A stretch of DNA of 64,000 nt, from NCBI RefSeq assembly GCF_000332495.1, contig NZ_AOGW02000010.1:62001-126000 (forward strand). Direction: 5' to 3'. Numbering within the stretch: position 1 is the first letter of the stretch; each line of letters opens with the position of its first letter. Shown in pieces: positions 29,402 through 39,529 of the stretch. This DNA comes from Leptospira terpstrae serovar Hualin str. LT 11-33 = ATCC 700639. Lineage in GTDB: Bacteria > Spirochaetota > Leptospiria > Leptospirales > Leptospiraceae. A model generated the notes under the pieces. It did not search any database, had not been told where the DNA came from, and saw only the letters and a program-made list of their open reading frames with translations. The translations under genes and the position numbers were made by a program.

Positions 29402-30309
29402 TAGTATCCTTCTTCGATGGATTTTGGCTTTCGTAGGTTTTGTAAATGCGAAACCGCCCAAATTGTATAACCTATGATGAATAGTCCAAACTGTAGAAAA
29501 CTAACTCCTGAACTATAAGCCCAAATTTGAAAGATGTCAGAGGATTTTAGGATCACTTGACTGAGACCAAAAAGTAAAATAAAACTTAGGTTCATCAATC
29601 GAAATCGAAACCATCGATAATAGGAATAGAAAACGCTATAAAGAACGAGAGGTAGTAAAATTTGACAAAATAAATAAGAATGGCCAGATTCTATTTCCTT
29701 ATGATTTCTAAACAAATTTAAGTTTGCTAAAAGAAGAAAACCTAAAGACAGGAAAAGCCCAAGACCAGAAAGAAACGATTTAATTTTCGGAGAATATCGA
29801 TCGATTTGGTACCAATCAAAAACGATTATAATTCCACCAAAGACAAATGAGGTGATTGCAAATATGATAAAATTTGAATGATTTGTTGAAACCTGCTCTG
29901 TGTACAAATAAACTGTAGCGGAACTAAGAACCATCCATAGGGCGACCACCACTCCTCTTCGAGAAACTGGAAGTAACAAGAGAGATAAAACGGACCAACC
30001 TAAAAATAGATCATACACATCGGCTCCTGTTTGGTATATCTGTCCAAACACAAGAAGAGCCGACCCAGTGAGAAAAAAAATAAGGGTAAGACCAATTTCA
30101 AAATAAAATTTTTTTTTTCGGAATAGAATGGTTAACGCATACGAAAGCAGGATTAAAAAACAAACGAGTCCTAGTTTTGAAAATCGATCGAGTAAGTTCC
30201 AATTGAAAGCAACAAGGAAAAAAATTCCAAAAAGAAAGAGTGCAGTTCCAATCCAAAGTAAAGAGTCTTCAAAAAACTGAACCCAATCCTCTAAACTTTT
30301 TTTTACCAT
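29401..30309 (-). CDS. DUF2157 membrane protein
   Basis: The 302-residue protein begins with a short amphipathic helix, followed by about eight to ten TM helices. The family-specific stretch FGQIYQTGADVYDLFLGWSVL lies at about residues 88-108. It shares one base (TAATG) with DUF4401 downstream and seven bases (ATGGTAA) with the signal-peptidase-like gene upstream, so the four coding regions are translationally linked. The biochemical role is unknown. Confidence 0.85.
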   Translation of the reverse strand: MVKKSLEDWVQFFEDSLLWIGTALFLFGIFFLVAFNWNLLDRFSKLGLVCFLILLSYALTILFRKKKFYFEIGLTLIFFLTGSALLVFGQIYQTGADVYDLFLGWSVLSLLLLPVSRRGVVVALWMVLSSATVYLYTEQVSTNHSNFIIFAITSFVFGGIIIVFDWYQIDRYSPKIKSFLSGLGLFLSLGFLLLANLNLFRNHKEIESGHSYLFCQILLPLVLYSVFYSYYRWFRFRLMNLSFILLFGLSQVILKSSDIFQIWAYSSGVSFLQFGLFIIGYTIWAVSHLQNLRKPKSIEEGY

Positions 30310-30833
30310 AAGGTCGCTATTACTTGGCTTTCTTGGATCACACCTAAGGTTCTTGAATCTACTCCGAGTTCTCTGTTGTCAGCTAACAAAAAAAACGATT
30401 TTTCTGGAACCGTAAGTTTTGGCATATCATCTGATTCTGTTTTCCCCTGGGGAATAAGGGGAATGTCATTTGAAGCAGATTCAGGAAAACTTGTGGGGTC
30501 GAGAAGGGTACCATTGCGAAAGACCATACGCTTTTGCACATAAATACTGTCTCCTGGTTTCCCTACTATCCTTGCAATCAATACGGACTGGGGATCGAGC
30601 GGAGAACGAACCAATACAACATCACCAATTCCTAAGTTTTTGGATCGAAACAAACGGTTGAAGTAGGCGGTGGATCCATTTTTTAATGTGGGTTCCATAA
30701 ACTGGTTTGGAATGTGAACAGGAGTAATGATATAGTATTTGACCAAAATGGCTGATATTAGTCCTACAAATAGCGGAACAAAAAATGCGTATAATCTGGT
30801 TTTGAAGGGAACTTTGTTTTTTGATTTAGACAT
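30303..30833 (-). CDS. Signal peptidase I homologue lacking the catalytic Ser/Lys dyad
   Basis: The 176-residue protein has one TM helix (about 15-36) and all the type I signal peptidase boxes: B at [11 protein letters not shown] (40-50), C at [10 protein letters not shown] (69-78), D at [11 protein letters not shown] (85-95) and E at [11 protein letters not shown] (151-161). Active enzymes have Ser directly before Met in box B and Lys before Arg in box D; here they are Phe45 and Ala87. I checked both codons (TTT, GCA) in the sequence. It should fold like a signal peptidase but not cleave; it may bind preproteins or regulate. S. aureus SpsA is a known analogue. Confidence 0.85.
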   Translation of the reverse strand: MSKSKNKVPFKTRLYAFFVPLFVGLISAILVKYYIITPVHIPNQFMEPTLKNGSTAYFNRLFRSKNLGIGDVVLVRSPLDPQSVLIARIVGKPGDSIYVQKRMVFRNGTLLDPTSFPESASNDIPLIPQGKTESDDMPKLTVPEKSFFLLADNRELGVDSRTLGVIQESQVIATLW

Positions 30834-33336
30834 GGAAATAGTTAATCTCTCTTCGTAGACTTTCTGATAGTTGGTTCATGGTTTGAGAACTCGATTTGGT
30901 TCCTTCACTGGACATAGCAGTGGTTTGTGCGTGGTTGTTGATTTCTGCCATGGACCTCGAAATTTCGAGCATCGCCATTTTTTGTTCGTCCGTGGCTTCC
31001 TTGATCATTTCGGAAAGTTCACGAATTTGAGTGACACCTTCGTTGACTTCCTCGTTGGTTTCAATTTGTTTTCGTACGACAGAACGAATTTCTTTTGTCA
31101 TTTGGTTGATCGAGTTTACTCCCGCAATGGTTTCACTTAAAATCACAATGGACTGGTCAATTTTTTCCTGGCCTTGTTGAATCTCACCTTCGTTTTGTTT
31201 GATGAGCTCTTCAATATCATCAATTGACTTTGCAGTTTTATCTGCAAGTTTAGAAATTTCGTCTGCAACAACGGCAAATCCTCTTCCGCTGGCTCCAGCT
31301 CTCGCGGCTTCGATGGCAGCATTCAGTGCGAGTAAATTGATTTGTTCTGAAATATTATGAATGATTTCAACAACATTTGTCATCTCAGAAGAAGACTGGA
31401 AAATTTTATCCATGGAAAGTTTCATCTCTCCGAGTGACTTCTCACCTAACTTGGCATCGTTTGTGATTTCTTCTACCCTTACATCAGCAATTTGGAATTT
31501 TTTGTCAATTTCAGAGACGGCCCCGTTAAGTTCAGTCATCTTTTTCATGAGGGAAACCAGAGTAAAAGATTGTGTTTCTGTTCTTTGGGCGACACTTTCA
31601 ATTCCTGCTGTAATTTCCTCAACAGAAGCAGAAATTTCTTCACTACTTGCAGCTTGGTTTTGTGCGGCATCGGAAAGTGATAACATGGATTCATAAATTT
31701 CAGAACTAGTGTTGGTGAGTTCATTGGAAACAGTTTGTGTTTGATTTACAATTTGTCGTAACTTAGTTTGAAAATCGTACATGGCGTTTGCCATACTTCC
31801 TATTTCATCGCGGCTAGAGTCATAAAAATCAGACTGTAAGTTTCCTTTGACCATTTCTGAGATTCTTATTTTAATTCTTTCTAACGGCTGCAATTTGGAT
31901 TCGATTACGAGGACTGTTACGATTCCAATGAGTAAAACAACTACAATGGAAATTCCTAGAGTGGTGAAAAGGCTTGTCAGTGTTTTTTCATATAATTCAG
32001 CATTTTCGAAAATACAATAGATAATGTAATTAAACTCAGGGTTTTTAACATAAAAAATTCTTTTTAAGGTTCCATCCTCTGTGGAGTCGACAAATCCAAG
32101 TGCTTCATCTTTTTGAAAGGGAACATCAAAAACTAACTTTGTTTTGGCGTTATTTCCAATTTCTTTTTTATTGGTATAGTATACAATGGTGCCATCACCG
32201 TCAAAAAACCCGACTTTCCCCGATGTTCCAATTTTAATATTTCCTAATATAAAACTAGAGAGTTTGCCAATATTTAAAAAACCACCAACATAACCTAAAA
32301 ATTGATCATTTTGGTAAACTGGGAGTGTATAGGGAGATACTATATCTCCCGAAATACGAGAACGAATGCTTGTATGGCGAAGTGGTCCTTGTCTTGCAAG
32401 TTCTACATCTTCTATATAAAATATGGAACCTGTTTTGGAACGATCGTATTCATTCGTGGACACAAAAATTCCTTCTTCCGGTTTGTAATAGAAGAGAGCT
32501 TCCACGGCATGGTTTGTACTTTTTAACTGGATTTCATTTAAGACCGTGCGGATCCCTTGGAGGTCTTTACGAACGATTTGATCTTTTAGTTTGTTTTCTG
32601 CAAAGATCGAAAGAGTGAGTCTATCACGGAAATCTACAAGAGTGACCCGCATCAAAGACTCGGAATCCATCGCGGCTTGTTCCATACTAGAATGGACTAA
32701 GTCCAACTCTTGTTTGAAATTCATTCGGTAGTTAACGATAAATAATACAAGGATTGCCGCAAAAAAGGAAAGCACCGTTTGGAATCCCAAATTTCTGGCA
32801 AGTTTTCTTGTATTGATTCTTTTGGTATGATCATTTCTGATTGAAAGAAGAATTCCTTTGATATTGAATTTGTTTTCTACATGATCGATGAATATTGACT
32901 GGAAGATGACAGTAAAAGCAAGAGTTAAAAAGAGGCCAATTGCCATTTCACTCATAAGAACAAAGTTTTTGGATTTTAAGTAGAAGAGTAGCGCGCCAAT
33001 CACAAATAAAAAACCAATGGCATAACGAATGATCATATCGATGATTGCCACTTTTCCCAAATGGTCTAACCAAAAATAAGCCAGTTTATGATCTCGTTTT
33101 GTGACTTCTGGTCTTCCAATCCGAGAGACGGGTGCAAATCGAATCCAATAAAAGGTAATACAAAAACCGAGTATAAAGAAAACTGCAATAGAAGTGGAAA
33201 TTAGAATAGTTTGAAATTCTTCTCCCGACCATTCTGTGAAAAAATAAATATAACCGAGGAGAGTGGGGACACCGATTCCGTAATTAAAACCTTCAAGACC
33301 AAAAATTATAAATTTGATCATTTTACGCATATCCAT
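30826..33336 (-). CDS. Methyl-accepting chemotaxis protein with multi-TM N-terminus
   Basis: This 836-residue receptor starts with a membrane domain of about four or five helices (about 20-33, 42-64, 101-120, 128-150 and 185-203), then a periplasmic Cache-like sensor (about 205-440), a TM helix (about 455-478), HAMP, and a long coiled-coil signalling domain. The hairpin tip has the conserved sequence [15 protein letters not shown]. It should signal to CheA/CheW, none of which is in this window. ATG 33336 is the first start, but ATG 33330 has better spacing from GGG. It overlaps the signal-peptidase-like gene by eight bases. Confidence 0.93.
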   Translation of the reverse strand: MDMRKMIKFIIFGLEGFNYGIGVPTLLGYIYFFTEWSGEEFQTILISTSIAVFFILGFCITFYWIRFAPVSRIGRPEVTKRDHKLAYFWLDHLGKVAIIDMIIRYAIGFLFVIGALLFYLKSKNFVLMSEMAIGLFLTLAFTVIFQSIFIDHVENKFNIKGILLSIRNDHTKRINTRKLARNLGFQTVLSFFAAILVLFIVNYRMNFKQELDLVHSSMEQAAMDSESLMRVTLVDFRDRLTLSIFAENKLKDQIVRKDLQGIRTVLNEIQLKSTNHAVEALFYYKPEEGIFVSTNEYDRSKTGSIFYIEDVELARQGPLRHTSIRSRISGDIVSPYTLPVYQNDQFLGYVGGFLNIGKLSSFILGNIKIGTSGKVGFFDGDGTIVYYTNKKEIGNNAKTKLVFDVPFQKDEALGFVDSTEDGTLKRIFYVKNPEFNYIIYCIFENAELYEKTLTSLFTTLGISIVVVLLIGIVTVLVIESKLQPLERIKIRISEMVKGNLQSDFYDSSRDEIGSMANAMYDFQTKLRQIVNQTQTVSNELTNTSSEIYESMLSLSDAAQNQAASSEEISASVEEITAGIESVAQRTETQSFTLVSLMKKMTELNGAVSEIDKKFQIADVRVEEITNDAKLGEKSLGEMKLSMDKIFQSSSEMTNVVEIIHNISEQINLLALNAAIEAARAGASGRGFAVVADEISKLADKTAKSIDDIEELIKQNEGEIQQGQEKIDQSIVILSETIAGVNSINQMTKEIRSVVRKQIETNEEVNEGVTQIRELSEMIKEATDEQKMAMLEISRSMAEINNHAQTTAMSSEGTKSSSQTMNQLSESLRREINYFHV

Positions 33337-33395
33337 ACCCTAGGGATACAGATCGTCTAAGAATTGTAAACGTAAAATTCCCATAAGAATCCGTA

Positions 33396-35237
33396 ATGAA
33401 AGACTCACTAGTTCTAAAAACCATCCAAGAGAAGATTAAAAATTTAGGAAGCCTTCCTGGATGTTATCTATGGAAAAATGAGGAAGGGCATGTCATCTAT
33501 GTAGGCAAGGCACTCAAATTACAGTCAAGAGTCAGGTCCTATTTAAATCCTAACCAAAAAGACAGGAAAACAAGGGCTCTTTATGTGGAATTATTCGATT
33601 TAGATTGGATCGCCACGACAACAGAAAAGGAAGCCTTACTCCTCGAAGCCACACTCATCAAAAAATACAATCCTAAGTTTAATGTTAGGCTTAAAGATGA
33701 CAAAAAATATCCCTTTCTTTGTGTCTCCACTAGTGAAGACTATCCTATGGTTTTTCTGACAAGAAAGATCAAAGACAATGGAGATCGTTATTTTGGACCC
33801 TTTACCGATGTCAAAGCGGCCCGTGATACTTTGGAATTGATACATAGAATCTTTCCAATTCGTAAAACAAAACTAAAACTTCCCCTGGCAAAACCACAAA
33901 GGCCTTGTCTTAACTTTCATATGGGGCGTTGTCTTGGACCTTGCCAAGGAAATGTAACCAAAGAAACCTACTCCGAGTTAGTGGATGAAATTTTAAGTTT
34001 TCTCGAAGGCAAAAAAGAACGATTGGTATCTGGATTGAAATCTGCAATGATTCAAGCCTCGGAGAAAATGGAATATGAACGGGCTGGCTTTTTAAAAACT
34101 AGAATTGAAAAAATCATTCAAGTTCGTGAAAAACAAACTGTCGTTAGCATGGACGGAGGAGATGAAGACATCCTCGGAATTAGTAAAAGGGATGATGAAG
34201 GACAAATGATCATCCTAGAAGTACGCGGTGGGAGGTTGGAAGGAAAAAAATCTTTTCCACTCACTGGCCTTTCCTTTTCAGATGATGAAGAAGTTTTCAC
34301 TTCCTTTCTTCGAGATTATTATTTGAATGTCACACTTCTGCCGAGTATTGTTTTTTTACCTCCTTCCGCGAAAGGCAATTATGATGTTTTTCTGGAAGCC
34401 ATCACAGAAAAATTTGGAACTTCGATTAAATTAAAATTTCCGGAAATGGGACCAAAGAAGTCACTCCTTCGTTTGGCAGAAAAAAATGCAGATTTAAGTT
34501 TAACAGAGAGAATTCTTGCGACCAAACTTAGGGACCAATCTGTGGCGATGAAAGAACTCCAAGACAAATTAAATTTGCCTGTGTTACCAAGGACCATTGA
34601 GTGTTATGATATTTCTCACTTTCAAGGTTCTTCTCCTGTAGCCAGTGGGGTGATGTTTGTGGATGGAAAACCGTATAAGGCGGGTTACCGGCATTATAAA
34701 ATGCGTGGTTATGAGGGGATCAATGATCCAGGAATGATTCATGAAGTAATAGCAAGAAGGCTCAGTCATTTAGTGAATGAAGAAGAACCCCTTCCTGACC
34801 TTATTGTGATTGATGGTGGATTGACTCAACTTTCGCGAGCGGCTGAAGCTGCCAATGCATTAGAATTAGGCCACATTCCCATGGTGGGACTTGCCAAAAA
34901 AAGAGAGGAAATCTATTTCCCTGGAGAAAAACATCCTTATAGTTTTGATATCCATTCGCCTATGATGCGCCTCCTTCGGAATTTACGTGATGAGGCCCAT
35001 AGATTTGGTGTTACCTTCCAACGAGTGCAGAGAAAGAAAAAAGCTCTAAAAACCATCTTAGATGGGATGGAAGACATTGGAGCCAGCAGACGTAAAAGTA
35101 TATTATCCTATTTCCAGTCTAAAAAAAAGGTAACCGATGCTACAAAGGAAGAATTAATGGAAGTCCCAGGCATTGGGCCTGTGCTTGCAGAGAAAATCTA
35201 CAATGGCATCCAATCACTTAAAAAAATAGAACCATAA
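33396..35237 (+). CDS. uvrC: Excinuclease ABC subunit C
   Basis: The 613-residue nuclease subunit makes both cuts around a lesion in nucleotide excision repair. It shows the GIY-YIG domain (about 14-95, [18 protein letters not shown]), a Cys-containing block ([16 protein letters not shown], about 169-184), a UVR segment that contacts UvrB (about 205-235), the RNase H-like 3' part ([18 protein letters not shown] and IDGG), and two helix-hairpin-helix motifs at the end ([14 protein letters not shown]). It is divergent from the chemoreceptor, with 59 bases between starts; no clear ribosome-binding site. Confidence 0.96.
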   Translation: MKDSLVLKTIQEKIKNLGSLPGCYLWKNEEGHVIYVGKALKLQSRVRSYLNPNQKDRKTRALYVELFDLDWIATTTEKEALLLEATLIKKYNPKFNVRLKDDKKYPFLCVSTSEDYPMVFLTRKIKDNGDRYFGPFTDVKAARDTLELIHRIFPIRKTKLKLPLAKPQRPCLNFHMGRCLGPCQGNVTKETYSELVDEILSFLEGKKERLVSGLKSAMIQASEKMEYERAGFLKTRIEKIIQVREKQTVVSMDGGDEDILGISKRDDEGQMIILEVRGGRLEGKKSFPLTGLSFSDDEEVFTSFLRDYYLNVTLLPSIVFLPPSAKGNYDVFLEAITEKFGTSIKLKFPEMGPKKSLLRLAEKNADLSLTERILATKLRDQSVAMKELQDKLNLPVLPRTIECYDISHFQGSSPVASGVMFVDGKPYKAGYRHYKMRGYEGINDPGMIHEVIARRLSHLVNEEEPLPDLIVIDGGLTQLSRAAEAANALELGHIPMVGLAKKREEIYFPGEKHPYSFDIHSPMMRLLRNLRDEAHRFGVTFQRVQRKKKALKTILDGMEDIGASRRKSILSYFQSKKKVTDATKEELMEVPGIGPVLAEKIYNGIQSLKKIEP

Positions 35238-35261
35238 ATTCTACTCTCTCACCCCAAGTTT

Positions 35262-38105
35262 ATGAGGTGGGAGATGCGTAAAGTTACCTTAGTCTTTCTA
35301 TTGTTTCTCTTTGGTTCTTGCCAAAACAAAGAGAATCCCCCCTTTATCTTGTTTGGTGATTCTTACAGCGAAACTCCAAAACTGGAGTTTCAATATGGAA
35401 TCAAGGAGGATGTCGGGGATTTACTTGAAAACACAAATTATACAAGTTATGATTCCGGTATTCTTTGTATCCATTCCCTACCAATTTCCTTATACAGGCA
35501 AGAGTTAGGTGGTAAGTTTCGCATTTGTTGGAAAACCGATGAAGCCGTCTTGGAAAAATGGAAAGAGGGGTTTTCTCTTTTGGGTATTGAAAAAACGGAA
35601 TATCCTTCCTGGAATTTAAGAGGCAAAGATTGGACTGCTTTTTTTACAGAATATGGAAAGTGGAAAAAGGAATCAGACCAAGTGGGTTCCCTCTTGGAAT
35701 GGGATTCTCAAATTTGGTCGACTGGACTTGTCACATATCAGACGTTTGCATTACCTCATCCGATATTTTTACAAAGAACAAAAGAAGTTTGTGAAGTTGT
35801 TTTTCCAAGTCAGATTCTGGATGGTTCGCCAAACAAACAATCTTTGTTATCTATGGAACTTCCTTGTCCTGATCTCGGGGAGGTGGCAGAAAAAATTGTT
35901 TCCCAAAATGAAGAATGGCTAAGGCAATGTGAACCGACAGGTCCTGCCGTTTCTGAGGTCTTTCGACATTCTGAATCCTCATACCAAAGATTTTTGGAAT
36001 GGGAGAATCCAAAAGACTCTGTGATTTGCCCAAACACACAATCTTTGGATTGGGAGAAGGATGGAAAAACCTCCTCTTTTCACTCGGATCTTTTTTGGAA
36101 ACGAACGCGGGTAATTCTTCCGGGAGCCACTCTCCTTTTTTCTGACAATGAAAAATTCAACGCCATTCCCATTCCTAAAGATTTCCTTTTCGATTTGGGA
36201 ACACAAACGATAGTTCGGTGGGGAAATTCGGAATATCAAGATACTGAATTTGTTTTTCGTCAAGGAAATGAGTTTTTTTCTAATCAATCGAATCCGGTCT
36301 CTTGTCGGGACCAATTTCAATTTTGGAAAACCAAAGATTTGTTTTGTGGGAACCCGGGTCTTCCGAACCGGATGGAAAGAAAACTAAAAGAAGATAGTCT
36401 CCCTGGCTGCCAGTCCGAACAAATCCAAATCACTGAATTTTATCCAGGAAACCATTTTGATTCAGAGATGCCTCTACCCGCTTATTTTGAATTTCAAAAT
36501 ACAGGAAAACCATGTGATGGTTCTTCTCTCCATTGGATATATGAAAATACAGTCTATCCTCTATCAGCTACAGAATGGATTTTAGATTCTGGTTCTAGCT
36601 TTCTTATCACAAGAAAACTTTGGTCTGGTTGGGATTTATTAGAAAAGGAAAAACCCTTTTCCATTCCCAAGGTTGTATTTCAAATACCTTCGTTTGTATG
36701 GGAAGAGAGAAAGGGAAAAGGTAGAAACGAATACCAATCGAATCCATTGCTATATCATTTGCTTCGTTTGCAAAATCAAAATCGTTTCTCTGTAGTGGTT
36801 CATTCTGGAAACGAATATCCTCATGGAAGAACAGATGCTTCTACCGGTTTGTTGTCCTATGGATTTCAATTGAGTCCTGGATCAGTGAACAAGAGTTTTG
36901 TGGAGATTCTTCCCGCAGAAGTTTTGGAATACAATCCAAACCAATCTCCATTTTTAGACTTTGGATTCACAGAAGTTTTAGAAGGAATTGTTTCTTTTGA
37001 AAGGGAAAATGGAAACCGCTATCAGTTTTGGAAACCGAATGGGATTCGAATTCAAACTTTGGCAACATATCCCTCCCTTTGTAATGGAGAGAATTTTTAC
37101 CAGTTACCAGATGAATTTTTTTCAGAAACATTTCGATCACTTCGTTACCTAGGTAGACAATCGGGAGAGCCTGTATCTCTATTTTTTGATCCGAAACTAG
37201 TCAAAGAACGAACCTTAGGGGGTACTAGGTCCCTACATCCAGAACCAAACCCGATTCTTTTTTCTCGTTCCCTTTTTTCGTCTCCACTTTGTTTTGGTGA
37301 TTTTCGGAGTCCTGGTTCTACTAAAAATCGCAGTTTAGAAGTAGAGAAATTACCATCTGTATTTACTTATCTCACAAATCTTCCCTTCGGAAATCAAACC
37401 GAAGTTAGATTAGGAAATGGAAGCAGAACCATTGCCTTAAGTTTACAGACGCAGGAACCAAACATATATAAGGCGATTTATGAAAACTCATTGCCCTTTT
37501 TCCCGGGAGAACAACTGTATTCCTACTTTTCCGATCCCGCTCTCCTTGCGCCAAAAAGTTTTTTGGAGCAAAAGGGTCCTATCCAGATTGAAGCTGTATT
37601 TCCTAATCCACAACAATCGCAAAATGAATGGATTTATCTTTGTAACCGAACCAATAGTCCAGAGGATTTAAGTTCTTACTTAGTCGAAGACGAGGGAAAT
37701 ACTGATGAATTAGTCGCATTCCAAACCCGTTTTCCAAGTCTCACACCAAATGGGAGAGACGGTCAAAGATTCCAATACAACACAACTTTATTAAATCCAG
37801 GTGCTTGCGCTTGGATTGTGGATCCCGATGGAAAGGATTGGTTTTTCCCCATCTTCCAATCAGAGTCGGATTTACTTCTGACAGTAAGATCAACTCAAAC
37901 CATCGGAAATGGAATCTCTTCTGGTGAGTCCATTCAACTTCGGAAAAAACAAGGGCTCGGTTCCATACTTATTTCTTCTATGGGCCACAAGGAAAGTCAT
38001 TCTAGTTTTCGAATCCCTGTGGCGACAGGTGAGTTTCTTTGGCTGAAGTTAGGTACTTCAGGAATGTCGAGCCTTGACTATGAAATCTTTCGTGAGGAAC
38101 TTTGA
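35262..38105 (+). CDS. Large lipoprotein with lamin-tail-like domains
   Basis: The 947-residue protein has a lipoprotein signal ending FGSC (Cys20 from this start; Cys16 if ATG 35274 is used). At about residues 385-470 (IQITEFYPGN, YFEFQNTG, WILDSGSSFLIT) and about 770-870 (IQIEAVFPNPQQSQNEWIYL, PGACAWIVDPDG) it has the strand and turn pattern of lamin-tail domains, an Ig-like fold common in secreted bacterial nucleases and hydrolases. The remainder is unrecognised and rich in Phe, Trp and Ser. The stop overlaps the next start as TTGA. It follows uvrC by 24 bases. Confidence 0.72.
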   Translation: MRWEMRKVTLVFLLFLFGSCQNKENPPFILFGDSYSETPKLEFQYGIKEDVGDLLENTNYTSYDSGILCIHSLPISLYRQELGGKFRICWKTDEAVLEKWKEGFSLLGIEKTEYPSWNLRGKDWTAFFTEYGKWKKESDQVGSLLEWDSQIWSTGLVTYQTFALPHPIFLQRTKEVCEVVFPSQILDGSPNKQSLLSMELPCPDLGEVAEKIVSQNEEWLRQCEPTGPAVSEVFRHSESSYQRFLEWENPKDSVICPNTQSLDWEKDGKTSSFHSDLFWKRTRVILPGATLLFSDNEKFNAIPIPKDFLFDLGTQTIVRWGNSEYQDTEFVFRQGNEFFSNQSNPVSCRDQFQFWKTKDLFCGNPGLPNRMERKLKEDSLPGCQSEQIQITEFYPGNHFDSEMPLPAYFEFQNTGKPCDGSSLHWIYENTVYPLSATEWILDSGSSFLITRKLWSGWDLLEKEKPFSIPKVVFQIPSFVWEERKGKGRNEYQSNPLLYHLLRLQNQNRFSVVVHSGNEYPHGRTDASTGLLSYGFQLSPGSVNKSFVEILPAEVLEYNPNQSPFLDFGFTEVLEGIVSFERENGNRYQFWKPNGIRIQTLATYPSLCNGENFYQLPDEFFSETFRSLRYLGRQSGEPVSLFFDPKLVKERTLGGTRSLHPEPNPILFSRSLFSSPLCFGDFRSPGSTKNRSLEVEKLPSVFTYLTNLPFGNQTEVRLGNGSRTIALSLQTQEPNIYKAIYENSLPFFPGEQLYSYFSDPALLAPKSFLEQKGPIQIEAVFPNPQQSQNEWIYLCNRTNSPEDLSSYLVEDEGNTDELVAFQTRFPSLTPNGRDGQRFQYNTTLLNPGACAWIVDPDGKDWFFPIFQSESDLLLTVRSTQTIGNGISSGESIQLRKKQGLGSILISSMGHKESHSSFRIPVATGEFLWLKLGTSGMSSLDYEIFREEL

Positions 38106-39529
38106 ATTTTCATTCAAAACTACTTCTTAGCTTAGGATTTTTTTTCCTTAGTTCAGATCCTAAATACGCTGTGGGATTGGAAGTTGGGATTTTGGGTTAT
38201 GAACTTTTTTTAAAAGAAACAAATACCAGAGATACTTTTCATCCACCTAGTTGGGATTTACAAATGAGTGGGAACGGTCAGGACTTTCAAAAAATAGCCT
38301 ATTTGAACCGAGTATCCGGCGAATCTATGTTTGTAGGCCTAAGTGACAAAAATAAGAAAAATAATTTTGTTTGGGATTTGGACATCAAACTTACCACCGG
38401 AAAAGAAACGGGATTAAAACCATTTTACCTTGGAAAAAATAACTATATAGGTTTTGAGACCTCCAAGTTTCTTATCGGTGTTGGTCGTCGGGAGCATTTG
38501 TTTCGTCCAAAAAGTTTTCAAACAAGTTTTGATGGAGGAGAGGGGCTATTTATCGAGTTTTTACCCGAAAAAAATTTAACCTTACAATTTTTCCTTTGGG
38601 ATCGTTACTCGGGTTCACTACTTTTTGAGAAAGACAAGTTCCGAAAGGTATTACAAAATCCAACGGAACCCAAAGTAGGTTTGTCCGAAGAATCACTAGT
38701 AAACGAAAGCAGTCGAAACCACCACCGGAGGCATGCCTTTGGTCTTCTCTATGGAGATTACTTCAAACTTCGTATGGGAATCCAGTATATAGAATTTGGA
38801 ACTTGGGGTCGGTATGGAAAGGATAGTCCCAGGGAAACCAAAATCTCCGGTGCCGATGGTGATTCTCTACTGAATGGGAATTTTGGTCTTGGTTATGATG
38901 CAGATATTTTTGAAGTCCAAATGGATTTGTTATGGGACAAAGGAAATGACCGAACCAATTCTAAAATTGCAAGTAGACCTGGTTCTATTCCTATATCAGG
39001 AGAAGCAGTTCAACTAGGAGCTGAACTCCGATTAGGTGATTTTTTAGTTCGTAGTTCTCATTTTCTGTCTGACAGAGATGAGACAAATAATAAGAACCAA
39101 ATCATTCGAGAAGGGTATGTATCTTTTGGTTCACATCCTGCACAAACTCCCTATATTTCCCAAATATTCGGCATTTTTCCTTCCGCCGCTGTGACTGAAT
39201 CAGGGTTTGAAAGAAACTTTGCTTTGCAGGAAGGAAGGTGTTTTGGGTATTTGAATGAACTGGTCATAAAGTTCACCTACCATCAGTTTGTTGCAAAAGT
39301 AGTAGGTGCTTATTTTTTACCTTACAAAGTGGATCACCCATCTGATGGAAGGATCAGTTTTCAAAAAAGAGATTTCGAAAATTTTTTTATCGGAGAAGGA
39401 GTCATGGAACTTTCTTTAAACGAAGATTCCACTTTTGAAATTGGAATTGGAGTTTCGAAGCTTTTTCTTCCAGAATCGTTAGCAATCAAATCCAATTTTG
39501 GATATGTGTTTGGGAGAATACAAATATGA
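38102..39529 (+). CDS. Predicted outer-membrane beta-barrel protein
   Basis: The 475-residue product begins at TTG 38102, with GAGG five bases upstream, and has a signal-like N-terminus (LLLSLGFFFLSS). From there on the sequence alternates short amphipathic strands with Gly/Asn/Asp turns (FGLLYGDYFKLRMGIQYIEF, AVQLGAELRLGDFLVRSSHF), and the final strand ends in a hydrophobic-alternating GYVFGRIQI. That fits an outer-membrane barrel, possibly a porin or exporter, but I cannot name the family. It lies between the two lipoprotein genes and overlaps both by four bases. Confidence 0.65.
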   Translation: MNFHSKLLLSLGFFFLSSDPKYAVGLEVGILGYELFLKETNTRDTFHPPSWDLQMSGNGQDFQKIAYLNRVSGESMFVGLSDKNKKNNFVWDLDIKLTTGKETGLKPFYLGKNNYIGFETSKFLIGVGRREHLFRPKSFQTSFDGGEGLFIEFLPEKNLTLQFFLWDRYSGSLLFEKDKFRKVLQNPTEPKVGLSEESLVNESSRNHHRRHAFGLLYGDYFKLRMGIQYIEFGTWGRYGKDSPRETKISGADGDSLLNGNFGLGYDADIFEVQMDLLWDKGNDRTNSKIASRPGSIPISGEAVQLGAELRLGDFLVRSSHFLSDRDETNNKNQIIREGYVSFGSHPAQTPYISQIFGIFPSAAVTESGFERNFALQEGRCFGYLNELVIKFTYHQFVAKVVGAYFLPYKVDHPSDGRISFQKRDFENFFIGEGVMELSLNEDSTFEIGIGVSKLFLPESLAIKSNFGYVFGRIQI

